A stretch of 64,000 nt of DNA from Salvia splendens. Taxonomy: Eukaryota; Streptophyta; Magnoliopsida; Lamiales; Lamiaceae. A program made the translations under genes and the position numbers. This document shows positions 31,403 through 42,445 of the stretch, piece by piece (positions within the stretch are counted from its first letter, which is position 1; the number at the start of each line of letters is the position of its first letter). Below the pieces are notes generated by a model. The model saw nothing but the letters and a program-made list of their open reading frames with translations, searched no databases and was not told where the DNA came from. The stretch lies in the NCBI RefSeq assembly GCF_004379255.2, contig NC_056035.1:28783208-28847207 (forward strand), read 5' to 3'.

Positions 31403-33901
31403 ATGGAGAACACACCAAGTGCAGGGAGACCCACCGCATCTTCCGATTCCAACGCGGCGACGTTTATGGCGGAGTTGATGCATAAATTTGGCAGTGCAGA
31501 AGAGGCAATGAAAGCCTTCACTATGTTCACAACGATGATGGAAAGATTCGGCGGCCCAACCTTCCACTGTACATGCAGTAGCCGAACCGTCTACCAGCGC
31601 ACCGGAAAAAGACGCCGCGGTGGGCGAAAAGCAGGGACAAGAGGTGGATCTGGTTGCGGGTTGGTACAGATGACGGATGTGGAGAAGGAAACCCTAATTG
31701 CTGTTGTTGGTGTCATTGAGGGGGAACCCCTGTTTCTGTTGATAGTGTGATCGAGTGGGGCCACCCCTGTTGTGTCTGAAAGTGTTGAAAAGAGGGAAAC
31801 CCCAGTTGAAGTTGTTGAGGGGGAAACCCCAGTTGTGGATGTTTTGGAGGGGGAAACCCCTATTATTTCTGAGAAAGTTGTTCAGGGGGAAACCCCAGAA
31901 AGGTCTGTGGGCGGTGAAGCCCTAAATTCTGATCTTATAGTTGCTGCGGGGGAAACCCCTGTCTACATTGAGGGGGCGACCCCTGGGTTGTCTGAGGGGA
32001 TAGAGACCCATGTGATTGATGAAGTTTCGGAGCCTAAGGAGAGCAGGCTTGAGTTGTTAATCGATCTGGAGGAGAATCCGGCGAACACAGATTCACCAGT
32101 GGAAAAGAGAGCGGCCAGGCGTAGGGCCAGGCGAAACTTGAGTAACGAAATTGAAGAACTAACTCTACTCACGAAGGGGGATTGTCTAGCCCCGGGAGCA
32201 GAGGGCGATCGAGCAGAGATAATCCCTGGGTCTAGCAGGGACGTGGACGAAGAGGAGGAGAGCCGCCTGGCAGCAGAGCAAAAAAGGAAGGGCAAACATG
32301 CTGCTACATCCCGGGTCAAGAAATCCAAGCAGACTAAGGAGGACAAGGCTGTGGAAGCTCAACTCTCAGCCCCAACTAAAGTACCATTCGCCAAGGAACC
32401 AGTCGGGCCTCCTTCGTCTAGTGAATCTGAGGCAGAAGATATAGAAGAGCTAGAGAAAGTACTGAATTTTAAGCCAGCGAAAGTTTGGATAACGAAAGGG
32501 TTACTGCAAGCAATGGGAAAGTTCGAGGATCCCAAGAGAACGGCGATGTATAAGGAACGCTGTAGTTCGGGAAAGCTAGCAAAGTCAGGGAAGCGGTATG
32601 TTCGAGAGGAGTTGGAGGAGATAGACTCCGACACGGAATTTCGGCAGTACATAGGCGCAATAGGATTTAATTGGCTACTGAAGCACAGTGATACGGAGGG
32701 GCCGGCTGCATTGGCCAGGGAATTTTTCTCCACCTTCCGGCTGAAGCCAACCACTGATTTGGATGCAGACTCTATTACTTTTCACCTTTTTACTGAAGAA
32801 CATGAAATGAGTCTTAGGGAATGGTCCCTCAAGATGGGTCTGTTTACGCGAGCGGAGGATGACGACGGCATATGGAATGAACGCATGGTCGGAGCTCCAA
32901 AGTACACTCCCGGATTCAAACCGCAGGCTACCTGGGAGTTTGTTACGCATCCGAAGGTGGGACAGTTCAAGACGAGTTATTCAAAAGCCTTCCATATCGA
33001 CAATCGAATCTTACGCTTCGCTCAGACTTTCATCAGCTATAACTTGATAGGGACCGCCAACTCTGCTTTGACCACCGCCGGTCTATATTTCACATGGTGC
33101 ATGGCCAAGGGCGTTAAAGTGCATCTGGATTATTGTTTAGCCCAGGCCTGCCATCAGATGGCCGGAAATCCTTCCCGACATATGTACACCTATCATCTTC
33201 TAGGTGTCTACCTTCAGCGCAACTCGATAATGAAGATTGCCAAATCTGCGCCGGAAGTAGCGATGTGTGAGCCCCCTGAGCTGTTCAGTGTGGATTACTT
33301 CTTCAACAAGGGCTTGTTATACATGCATGGGAAGGAAGTTTGCTTCTATGAGGTTGGTAGATTGGAGCCCCAAGTGAAGCCAGAGCAGGAAGGTGTCGAA
33401 ACGGCTGCTAGCGTTGAACATGAGGAAGTGAAAACGGAAGTGGGTGTGATGCACAATGAATTGGGTGAAGTTAGAAAGGAAATGGGTGTGATGCAAACGG
33501 CGCTCAATGACATTCGGAAGGAGATGACCAAGATGAGGAGAGAACTCGGCGGTGTCAGGGAGAAGATGCAGGCCCTCAAAGGGCGCATCAACTTAATGAT
33601 GATGATGACAAAGTGGCTGAAGGAGAAATTTCCCGAGCCCCAAATGAAATTGCCTGCTGAACCTAGCAGTGTGCCCAAGCAGCTAGGGCAAGGAAGTTCT
33701 TCCATCCAGCAGCCCCCACCAGTGTCCAAACCCCTGATAGCCCCGTCTGCATCGAGGCCCGTGATAGTCAAGAAGCCAGTGTCTAGACCAAGTGAGAAGG
33801 AGGAGAATAAGCCGGAGTCGCCGGCGAGGAAGAAAGCAAAGGTGACCCGACCCTACGTGCCACCCCAGTTTGGCTCCCGCGGGCGCCAAACCCCGAAATG
33901 A
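31403..33901 (+). pseudogene. Athila post-pol ORF (env-like / ORF-1 family), nearly intact
   Basis: It starts MENTPSAGRPTASS at 31403. A TGA at 31748-31750 interrupts the frame, and a clean 709-codon frame follows to 33901. It lies amid a GETP-type repeat (GETPV plus about 7 residues, at least eight copies, 31722-31990) whose DNA core is GGGGAAACCCC; the first copy has lost one A, which explains the stop. Next come basic KRAARRRARRN, an acidic/Ser stretch, and the family core with FSTFRLKPTTDLDADS, SLREWSLKMGLF, LYFTWCMAKGVKVHLDYC and MCEPPELFSVDYFFNKG. A heptad-rich coiled coil follows (about 33430-33640; EVRKEMGVMQ, DIRKEMTKMRREL), then a Pro/Ser-rich basic tail. I see no signal peptide or membrane span, so envelope function is unproven. 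Confidence 0.75.
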
Positions 33902-34045
33902 AACCCCCATTGACCAAGTAACTTTACTTTCAGTCTCCTTTATTTTCTTTCAGTTTTAAGCTTGTTTGTTTGCTGTTTTCTGTTGTGTGTTTGTTTTTTT
34001 CCAGCATGTCGCGTATTGTATATATTTTTCTGCGTCTATAGTTGT

Positions 34046-34170
34046 CTTCTCCCACTTAGCCAAATTTTTGGTCTAAGTATGAGAAGTTTGTGTTTCTTTT
34101 CAAGCATGCTTTGGTTATGTTCTGTTGCGATTTCTCCCATTTAGCCCGTTGCTCGGTCTAAGTGTGAGAA
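34046..34170 (+). repeat. Two PPT-like hairpin units in Athila element 2
   Basis: Units at about 34046-34088 and 34130-34170 each contain CTTCTCCCACTTAG or a close variant, a short loop, and CTAAGTGTGAGAAG. They correspond to the four-unit array of element 1 at 4015-4340. A further, different hairpin (cttcactagg ... gagtgaag) and a purine tract gggagggggagggag follow at 34240-34292. Confidence 0.82.
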
Positions 34171-34666
34171 GTTTGTTTTGTTTGTAAGTTCTGTTGTTAT
34201 GTGTTTTGTTGTGATCTGTTCCGTACTTCCCATTTTCCCCCTTCACTAGGATAGCTTGGGGACAAGCTTGAGTGAAGTGGGAGGGGGAGGGAGTCGTACT
34301 GTTGTGTTTCAATGTGAATATGTGTTTTTAGGTCTAGGATTTTGTTTTTATTTTGTTTTTAGGTCTAGGATTTGTTTTTATTTTGTGTGTCGCATGAGCT
34401 AGTGAAAATAATAAGGCAAGATCCCCTTAGTAAGAGCAATTGAAGATAGGATGCATGTCAACTTTGAGGCCTTTTTCCTTAATAAGCTGAATTCGGTTTG
34501 AATGAAGTGAGGACGATAGAAGATGCTTTAGATGACTTAGATGTGAAGCCCCACCATAAATGTGAGTTATAAGCCTATACACTTTGAGCTAACTTGTATA
34601 AAAAGGGGCCACCACTTGATGCTTAGGGAGTAGAGTCAGAAGAAGAAAAATAAAAAAATGGGTTCT

Positions 34667-34840
34667 GGAGGAATAAGCTGGACGAAGTCCAGGAAATGGA
34701 GGTATAAGCTGGACAAAGTCCAGGAAATGGAGGTATAAGCTGGACAAAGTCCAGGAAATGGAGGTATAAGCTGGACGAAGTCCAGGAGAGGAATAAAATT
34801 AAAAACAATCGGAGGTATAAGCTGGATGAAGTCCAGGGGA
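34667..34840 (+). repeat. 31-bp minisatellite with inner palindrome
   Basis: Four adjacent copies of ggaggtataagctggacaaagtccaggaaat (31 bases) plus a fifth displaced copy at about 34811-34840. Each unit contains CTGGAC(A/G)AAGTCCAG, a 6-bp stem with a 3-base loop. Element 1 has no equivalent, so this arose within this copy or subfamily. Confidence 0.85.
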
Positions 34841-35871
34841 AAAAATAAAGGGAAAAGAAATGAAAATATTCCAAGGGCAAGAGGCAATAGTTACCTGACC
34901 CAGGAAATAAAAAGGGCCTGTAGGAAGGAGAAACTGTAACACCCCTTACCCGGTAGGTAACCCACCGAATAAGTGATGTCACGTTTCAGTATCGAAAACC
35001 CGTGCTGAAATTTTTCCTTTTTCTTTTTAGCTTAAAAGCATAATTAAAATCTATTACATTTAAAAACTTAACATTTATCCAGCGGAAGGTTAAAGATTAA
35101 ACTATTACATAACATGCCACGACTACTAAACCAAGTTGACCACCAGTGACTCGCCAAAGATGCAAAGCTGCGCAACACCACTGACATAATGTCGACTCTA
35201 ACCTGCAGGGGGGAAAGAGGGGGAGTGAGCTCGAAAGCCCAGTAGCAATATCCAAACTACAGAATCCAACCCTCTCAGCTAAGACAATAGTAACTATAAT
35301 AACTACATTATTTCCTTTTTAATCTTTTGCTTGTTTTCATTTCAATTTCACAGATTTCCAAAATTACTTACAATCACATTATATCAAACTTATTTGTATT
35401 ATCGTCATACAACTTTTCCATATATTATTACTCATGTCTCTTCAGAGATTTCATTCTTAATGCCATTTCCTTATTATCTTGACTTATTATTACAATATAT
35501 ATATTCCAAATTCTCAGAATTTTCACACCAAAGCATACCTGTTCAGATACCCATATATATTCATCATATCATCCTCGTCATATTTCTCTTATGGTCTCTT
35601 GATAACATATTCATATATTTATTTCTATACTACAACATTTTCATTGTATCTTATAGCTTTGGTTTCTCCAGATTTCGCATATCATCATATATCATTTCGT
35701 ATCACATTTTTCTCATTTTACCATTTATTTTCGTATACTATTCTTCCGTGTTAATTACCCCGAGCGGGGACCGTTCAACATAAAATATCATTTCCTCCGT
35801 GAGGACTGATCAACAATCATATCATATATCATATTTCACAAATCACATATCACATATCACATATTACAGAT

Positions 35872-36320
35872 CCTTTATTCACAAGTCATCAGATATTAAT
35901 TTTTTCTTATCTTATCATATATTACAGATCATTTATTCAGAAATCATCAGATATTATTTTATCTTATATTATCATATATCACATATTACAGATTACAGAT
36001 CATTTATTCAGAAATCATCAGATATTATTTTATCTTATATTATCATATATCACGGATTACAGCTTACAGATCATTTATTCAGAAATCATCAGATATTATT
36101 TTATCTTATATTATCATATATCACAGATTACAGATTACAGATCATTTATTCAGAAATCATCAGATATTATTTTATCTTATATTATCATATATCACAGATT
36201 ACAGCTTACAGATCATTTATTCAGAAATCATCAGATATTATTTTATCTTATATTATCATATATCACAGATTACAGATTACAGATCCTTTATTCAGAAATC
36301 ATCAGATATTATTTTCTCTT
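35872..36320. repeat. 71-bp minisatellite inside LTR1 (seven units)
   Basis: Units are anchored on catttattcagaaatcatc at 35930, 36001, 36072, 36143 and 36214, with slightly divergent first and last units. Matching arrays of seven units occur in LTR2 and LTR4, but LTR3 has only three. LTR3 is shorter by 284 bases once a poly-T difference is allowed for, exactly four 71-bp units. Confidence 0.88.
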
Positions 36321-36420
36321 ATAGCCCCAATATCTGCTTGGTTTCAGGCAGGGTACACGGACCAGATCAGAAACAGAATCAGATGCAGACGCGGATTTTG
36401 TCCTCGAGAGGACTCCGCAC

Positions 36421-36543
36421 AGACCACCCATAGGGTGCAGACAGATAATCAGACCACCCATGAGGGTGCAGACAGATAATCAGACCACCCATGAGGGTGC
36501 GGACAGATAATCAAACCACCCATTAGGGTGCAGATCAGACAGA
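36421..36543. repeat. 31-bp hairpin-bearing repeat in the LTR (four units)
   Basis: Consensus agaccacccatgagggtgca plus gacagataatc, repeated at 36421 (30 bases), 36451, 36482 and 36513. CACCC and GGGTG inside each unit can pair. The same block is present in all four LTRs (41063, 45419 and 50061 onward). Confidence 0.85.
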
Positions 36544-37804
36544 TCAGATAGGGGCCCATCAGATAACAGACGATCCTCGTTTCGGTTATCCAGAAGACGA
36601 GTGATCACAGATAATGCAGCGCTGCTGTCCTATGGCATGCCAATTGTACCCAACACATATGACCAAGCAAACAGGACGTTTTATTTCATATTCTTCTTTC
36701 AAATCTCTTTTTCACATTTATTCCATTTCCAAATATCACTTCAGATAATCATTCTTATCGAATTCACAGACACTCTTTTTCATATATATTCAGATATTTT
36801 TTTTCATAATCTATTCAGACATATTTCACATTATTCGGATCTTCATAATTTATTACACTTCATTGCATATCATATCCATTGTCTTTATTCATATTCGTAC
36901 CATTTTTTTTTCCACAGATCATTCATATTAAAATTAATAAGAATCATAATAATCCACATATTAAATTATAAGCATATTTAAGCACATTATTTAAACATCT
37001 CACATATAATCACATTATAGCACACATCATCTCAACCTAAAGAATCGAAAACCATAGAGAGGATACGCTACCTCGCAGGCTTATGAACATAAGCCTATTT
37101 CACCTTGATACTTCTCTACCCTCTAAATCCACTCCTTTGTGATCAAAACGCACTATATGCTCCTTCGCTCGATTTGCTGGCGGATACAAGATTACCCGAT
37201 CGATTTACCGATTAAATGACAAATATTTGGAAATTAAAAAGCTTAAGCTTTTGGTCTTCCATGGAGAGGGGGAGGACGTGCTTCTGGCTGAAATGAGGGG
37301 GGGTTTGGAGTTGATGATAGACAAAAGAATTCTCTAGAGAATTCTAATCATTATTTAATTATTTAGTTAGTTTTTAAATAAATTAATTATCTTGTAACAT
37401 TTTATTGCCCTATCATATGATATCACATTTAGGAACTCTTTATATCATCATTTAGCATTTAAATTCTAGTTTAAGGCAAAATTATTCCTGTCTATATCTT
37501 CAAAAGTTTCGCCGATCGTTTTCGTTAAAAACTGAAATTATCGGCGATAGAAATTTTTTTAATTACCTTCAAATGGCCCAAAACAATTCCTCACATTATC
37601 AACAATTATTCTAGGCCATAATTTGTAATTTATAAAATTATTACCCCTTAGCTTCGATTTATGATTTTACACGGACAAAAGAAATTGCCGAAAATTGACT
37701 AATCGGCATTTCGTATCAAATTTATACCTTACGGTTTAACTTAACTACTATTCCTCACCACATATCCAAACCTTTTATTGGTGCCTATAATTCGGGATGT
37801 TACA

Positions 37805-39581
37805 ACTCATCCCCCCTAAAAGGAATTTCGTCCTCGAAATTCCCTCGGGTTTACATCATTCCTATAAGCGTCGCATATACGTATGCCATTCCACGACATC
37901 CTATATCCTCATCTACATAGCGTATCCTCACTTCCATAACCAAACACAGAATGACATACAAAATCACATAATCACATCTTAACACATAGCCACATTTTGC
38001 GATCACATAATAATATTATCATTATCTCTAATATATTTCAAGCACATTTGTCACATTATCATTTCTTTACATAGTAATTTCCATGTTATTTGCATCTTTT
38101 CTTTGTCCACATGAGGCGCACATATCATATTCATCACGCATATGTATAATTCACATACTCATCATATATTGTATAGTCCCAATTGCATAGTCCCTATTCG
38201 GGCACTTATAGCCGACGAAGGGTGCATTTCACTTTCCACATATCATCATTTCATTACGTTTTCCTTTATTATCATTCACAACACTTCTTATCTTTTCCCT
38301 TTTTCCTTTCTTAAGTCATCATGTAACATCATTCTCTTCATGTATTATCACTTATCAGTTTATTTACCACAATTTCGTATTAATTTATCTGATCAATTTC
38401 TAGCAAAAATTGGGCAGCGTTTTCTCTATAACCAGTGCTTCCCCAAAACCAACAAGATACAATGTTAATCACAGATTATCAAATCAAACCACCAAATCAC
38501 AACATAATTCAAATATCAAGTCAGTATTCATCAACAACCTATTTATTTTCAAAACTCATTCTTATCCATAACTAACACATTTACAGATCACAGACAACAC
38601 TTTCAACCAGAATACCATTTTATATCATATAGCTCAATTTCAAACTCATATTTTTAGACATATCTTATCATATACTATACAGCTCGCTTAGAGCATACAT
38701 TCCCATTTTCCATTTCATTTCTGAATCATCATTCGGTTCTAACATTTATATAGCTCGTATTCGAGCGCACACATAATTCTCACGGAGTTCACATTTCCAA
38801 TCATATAATTTATTGTCTTGCACGATTATTCAGTTCATATTTCCATCACATCACGTCATATCTCATATTGCCCGATTCGAAGTACACATGTAATCCATAT
38901 AGGGGCACACATGTTCAGATCATATCATTTATTTCTTATTCGTCGCATTTTCTCATTCGCACATTTATGGTTTTATTCATATAATGCCTTATAGTTTCAT
39001 ATGTTTTCATATCAATATTTATCATTTTGCCAAACACATTTCCTTTCACATATTTCTATACTTTTGTTTATCATTATAGGATATTACTTTATGACTCTTA
39101 ATCCATCTTATATCAGACAATCCACATACCTTTGTGAATTTTCGTGTTACACTTTTATATCATGATGGTCACTTAGTCTATAACTTACTTTCTTTCCATA
39201 TCATTCCTTTAACTCATTTTCTTCTCTTTTACTTATACTCTTTCATAATCTGCATATATTTATTAGTATCTTTCATTAGGACATACTTTTCATCAACATT
39301 TTCAGACCCATCCTCCCTGAATTTTTTTTTTAAATCTTTTACACATACCGACGCTACCGAGATTAGAGCTATATGGGGTGGCCAGTCCCATATAACATCT
39401 TTCTCGGTCACACGGGAAACTATGTCCCGTACCTTGTTAACTTCTTTCCACTTTAGACATAAGCAGCTGCATCGAGTCACTGGTACTAACAGACAATTAA
39501 ACCTATGTGGCATGTTTCTACACACTTTACTGAATCACTTCTTTCCAGAACCGCCTAAACCTAGGCTCTGATACCAAAACT
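37805..39581 (-). other. Internal region 1 of the tandem array
   Basis: On the minus strand it starts with the PBS at 39576-39565 (TGGTATCAGAGC) and ends at the purine tract TTTTAGGGGGGATGAG next to LTR1. The phrase ggaatttcgaggacgaaattcc before the tract is the standard end of Tekay/Del-type elements. The 1777 bp carry no gag or pol. The one open frame of note is 98 codons at 39229-39525. The remainder is AT-rich. Confidence 0.85.
39229..39525 (-). CDS. Small ORF of the non-autonomous element (98 aa), function unknown
   Basis: It begins about 40 bases downstream of the PBS, where gag would begin. Start MCRNMPHRFNCLLVPV; the middle KWKEVNKVRDIVSRVTEKDV and the C-terminal half (KDLKKKFREDGSENVDEKY) are charged and look like genuine protein. 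I recognise no domain. The same frame is intact in the third internal region (48228-48524), but the second has a stop at 44102-44104. It may be a vestige of gag or an unrelated frame. Coding status is unproven. Confidence 0.35.
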   Translation of the reverse strand: MCRNMPHRFNCLLVPVTRCSCLCLKWKEVNKVRDIVSRVTEKDVIWDWPPHIALISVASVCVKDLKKKFREDGSENVDEKYVLMKDTNKYMQIMKEYK

Positions 39582-42445
39582 TGTAACACCCCTTACCCGG
39601 TAGGTAACCCACCGAATAAGTGATGTCACGTTTCAGTATCGAAAACCCGTGCTGAAATTTTTCCTTTTTCTTTTTAGCTTAAAAGCATAATTAAAATCTA
39701 TTACATTTAAAAACTTAACATTTATCCAGCGGAAGGTTAAAGATTAAACTATTACATAACATGCCACGACTACTAAACCAAGTTGACCACCAGTGACTCG
39801 CCAAAGATGCAAAGCTGCGCAACACCACTGACATAATGTCGACTCTAACCTGCAGGGGGGAAAGAGGGGGAGTGAGCTCGAAAGCCCAGTAGCAATATCC
39901 AAACTACAGAATCCAACCCTCTCAGCTAAGACAATAGTAACTATAATAACTACATTATTTCCTTTTTAATCTTTTGCTTGTTTTCATTTCAATTTCACAG
40001 ATTTCCAAAATTACTTACAATCACATTATATCAAACTTATTTGTATTATCGTCATACAACTTTTCCATATATTCTTACTCATGTCTCTTCAGAGATTTCA
40101 TTCTTAATGCCATTTCCTTATTATCTTGACTTATTATTACAATATATATATTCCAAATTCTCAGAATTTTCACACCAAAGCATACCTGTTCAGATACCCA
40201 TATATATTCATCATATCATCCTCGTCATATTTCTCTTATGGTCTCTTGATAACATATTCATATATTTATTTCTATACTACAACATTTTCATTGTATCTTA
40301 TAGCTTTGGTTTCTCCAGATTTCGCATATCATCATATATCATTTCGTATCACATTTTTCTCATTTTACCATTTATTTTCGTATACTATTCTTCCGTGTTA
40401 ATTACCCCGAGCGGGGACCGTTCAACATAAAATATCATTTCCTCCGTGAGGACTGATCAACAATCATATCATATATCATATTTCACAAATCACATATCAC
40501 ATATCACATATTACAGATCCTTTATTCACAAGTCATCAGATATTAATTTTTTCTTATCTTATCATATATTACAGATCATTTATTCAGAAATCATCAGATA
40601 TTATTTTATCTTATATTATCATATATCACATATTACAGATTACAGATCATTTATTCAGAAATCATCAGATATTATTTTATCTTATATTATCATATATCAC
40701 GGATTACAGCTTACAGATCATTTATTCAGAAATCATCAGATATTATTTTATCTTATATTATCATATATCACAGATTACAGATTACAGATCATTTATTCAG
40801 AAATCATCAGATATTATTTTATCTTATATTATCATATATCACAGATTACAGCTTACAGATCATTTATTCAGAAATCATCAGATATTATTTTATCTTATAT
40901 TATCATATATCACAGATTACAGATCCTTTATTCAGAAATCATCAGATATTATTTTCTCTTATAGCCCCAATATCTGTTTGGTTTCAGGCAGGGTACACGG
41001 ACCAGATCAGAAACAGAATCAGATGCAGACGCGGATTTTGTCCTCGAGAGGACTCCGCACAGACCACCCATAGGGTGCAGACAGATAATCAGACCACCCA
41101 TGAGGGTGCAGACAGATAATCAGACCACCCATGAGGGTGCGGACAGATAATCAAACCACCCATTAGGGTGCAGATCAGACAGATCAGATAGGGGCCCATC
41201 AGATAACAGACGATCCTCGTTTCGGTTATCCAGAAGACGAGTGATCACAGATAATGCAGCGCTGCTGTCCTATGGCATGCCAATTGTACCCAACACATAT
41301 GACCAAGCAAACAGGACGTTTTATTTCATATTCTTCTTTCAAATCTCTTTTTCACATTTATTCCATTTCCAAATATCACTTCAGATAATCATTCTTATCG
41401 AATTCACAGACACTCTTTTTCATATATATTCAGATATTTTTTTTCATAATCTATTCAGACATATTTCACATTATTCGGATCTTCATAATTTATTACACTT
41501 CATTGCATATCATATCCATTGTCTTTATTCATATTCGTACCATTTTTTTTTTCCACAGATCATTCATATTAAAATTAATAAGAATCATAATAATCCACAT
41601 ATTAAATTATAAGCATATTTAAGCACATTATTTAAACATCTCACATATAATCACATTATAGCACACATCATCTCAACCTAAAGAATCGAAAACCATAGAG
41701 AGGATACGCTACCTCGCAGGCTTATGAACATAAGCCTATTTCACCTTGATACTTCTCTACCCTCTAAATCCACTCCTTTGTGATCAAAACGCACTATATG
41801 CTCCTTCGCTCGATTTGCTGGCGGATACAAGATTACCCGATCGATTTACCGATTAAATGACAAATATTTGGAAATTAAAAAGCTTAAGCTTTTGGTCTTC
41901 CATGGAGAGGGGGAGGACGTGCTTCTGGCTGAAATGAGGGGGGGTTTGGAGTTGATGATAGACAAAAGAATTCTCTAGAGAATTCTAATCATTATTTAAT
42001 TATTTAGTTAGTTTTTAAATAAATTAATTATCTTGTAACATTTTATTGCCCTATCATATGATATCACATTTAGGAACTCTTTATATCATCATTTAGCATT
42101 TAAATTCTAGTTTAAGGCAAAATTATTCCTGTCTATATCTTCAAAAGTTTCGCCGATCGTTTTCGTTAAAAACTGAAATTATCGGCGATAGAAATTTTTT
42201 TAATTACCTTCAAATGGCCCAAAACAATTCCTCACATTATCAACAATTATTCTAGGCCATAATTTGTAATTTATAAAATTATTACCCCTTAGCTTCGATT
42301 TATGATTTTACACGGACAAAAGAAATTGCCGAAAATTGACTAATCGGCATTTCGTATCAAATTTATACCTTACGGTTTAACTTAACTACTATTCCTCACC
42401 ACATATCCAAACCTTTTATTGGTGCCTATAATTCGGGATGTTACA
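39582..42445 (-). repeat. LTR2 of the tandem array (2864 bp, mosaic)
   Basis: The left part shares the LTR4 states (attcttactc, short last minisatellite spacer, tatctgtttgg). The right part shares the LTR1 states (cctcgtttcgg, cacatttattcc, ttcggatctt, tacccgatcg, ggtttggag, ttcgttaaaa). It has a private extra T in the poly-T near 41551. Confidence 0.9.

Larger units (their letters stand above)
34935..37804 (-). repeat. LTR1 of the tandem array (2870 bp, 3' LTR)
   Basis: Private states: attattactc near 35427 (attcttactc in the others), tatctgcttgg near 36336 (tatctgtttgg in the others), and a 7-base longer spacer in the last minisatellite unit. It contains seven units of a 71-bp minisatellite (35872-36320), four units of a 31-bp repeat (36421-36543), and perfect palindromes at 37237-37252 and 37327-37344. 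Confidence 0.9.

Noticed and set aside
31403..33901. Calling the Athila post-pol ORF a functional envelope protein
   Set aside because: No signal peptide, membrane span or cleavage site is visible. Only its position in the element suggests the env-like label.
35331..36479. Several open frames of 90-226 codons in each LTR of the tandem array
   Set aside because: They are low-complexity (Tyr/Ile/Ser/His/Phe) translations of AT-rich and minisatellite DNA. They recur only because the LTR is repeated, and they shift or shorten with the repeat number.
36421..36543. 31-bp repeats considered as a CRISPR array
   Set aside because: No spacers; direct tandem repeats within an LTR, present identically in four LTR copies.
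39565..39576. tRNA-like sequence near the LTR (TGGTATCAGAGC on the minus strand)
   Set aside because: It is a primer-binding site; no cloverleaf or promoter boxes of a tRNA gene surround it. The same applies at 19360 and 830.
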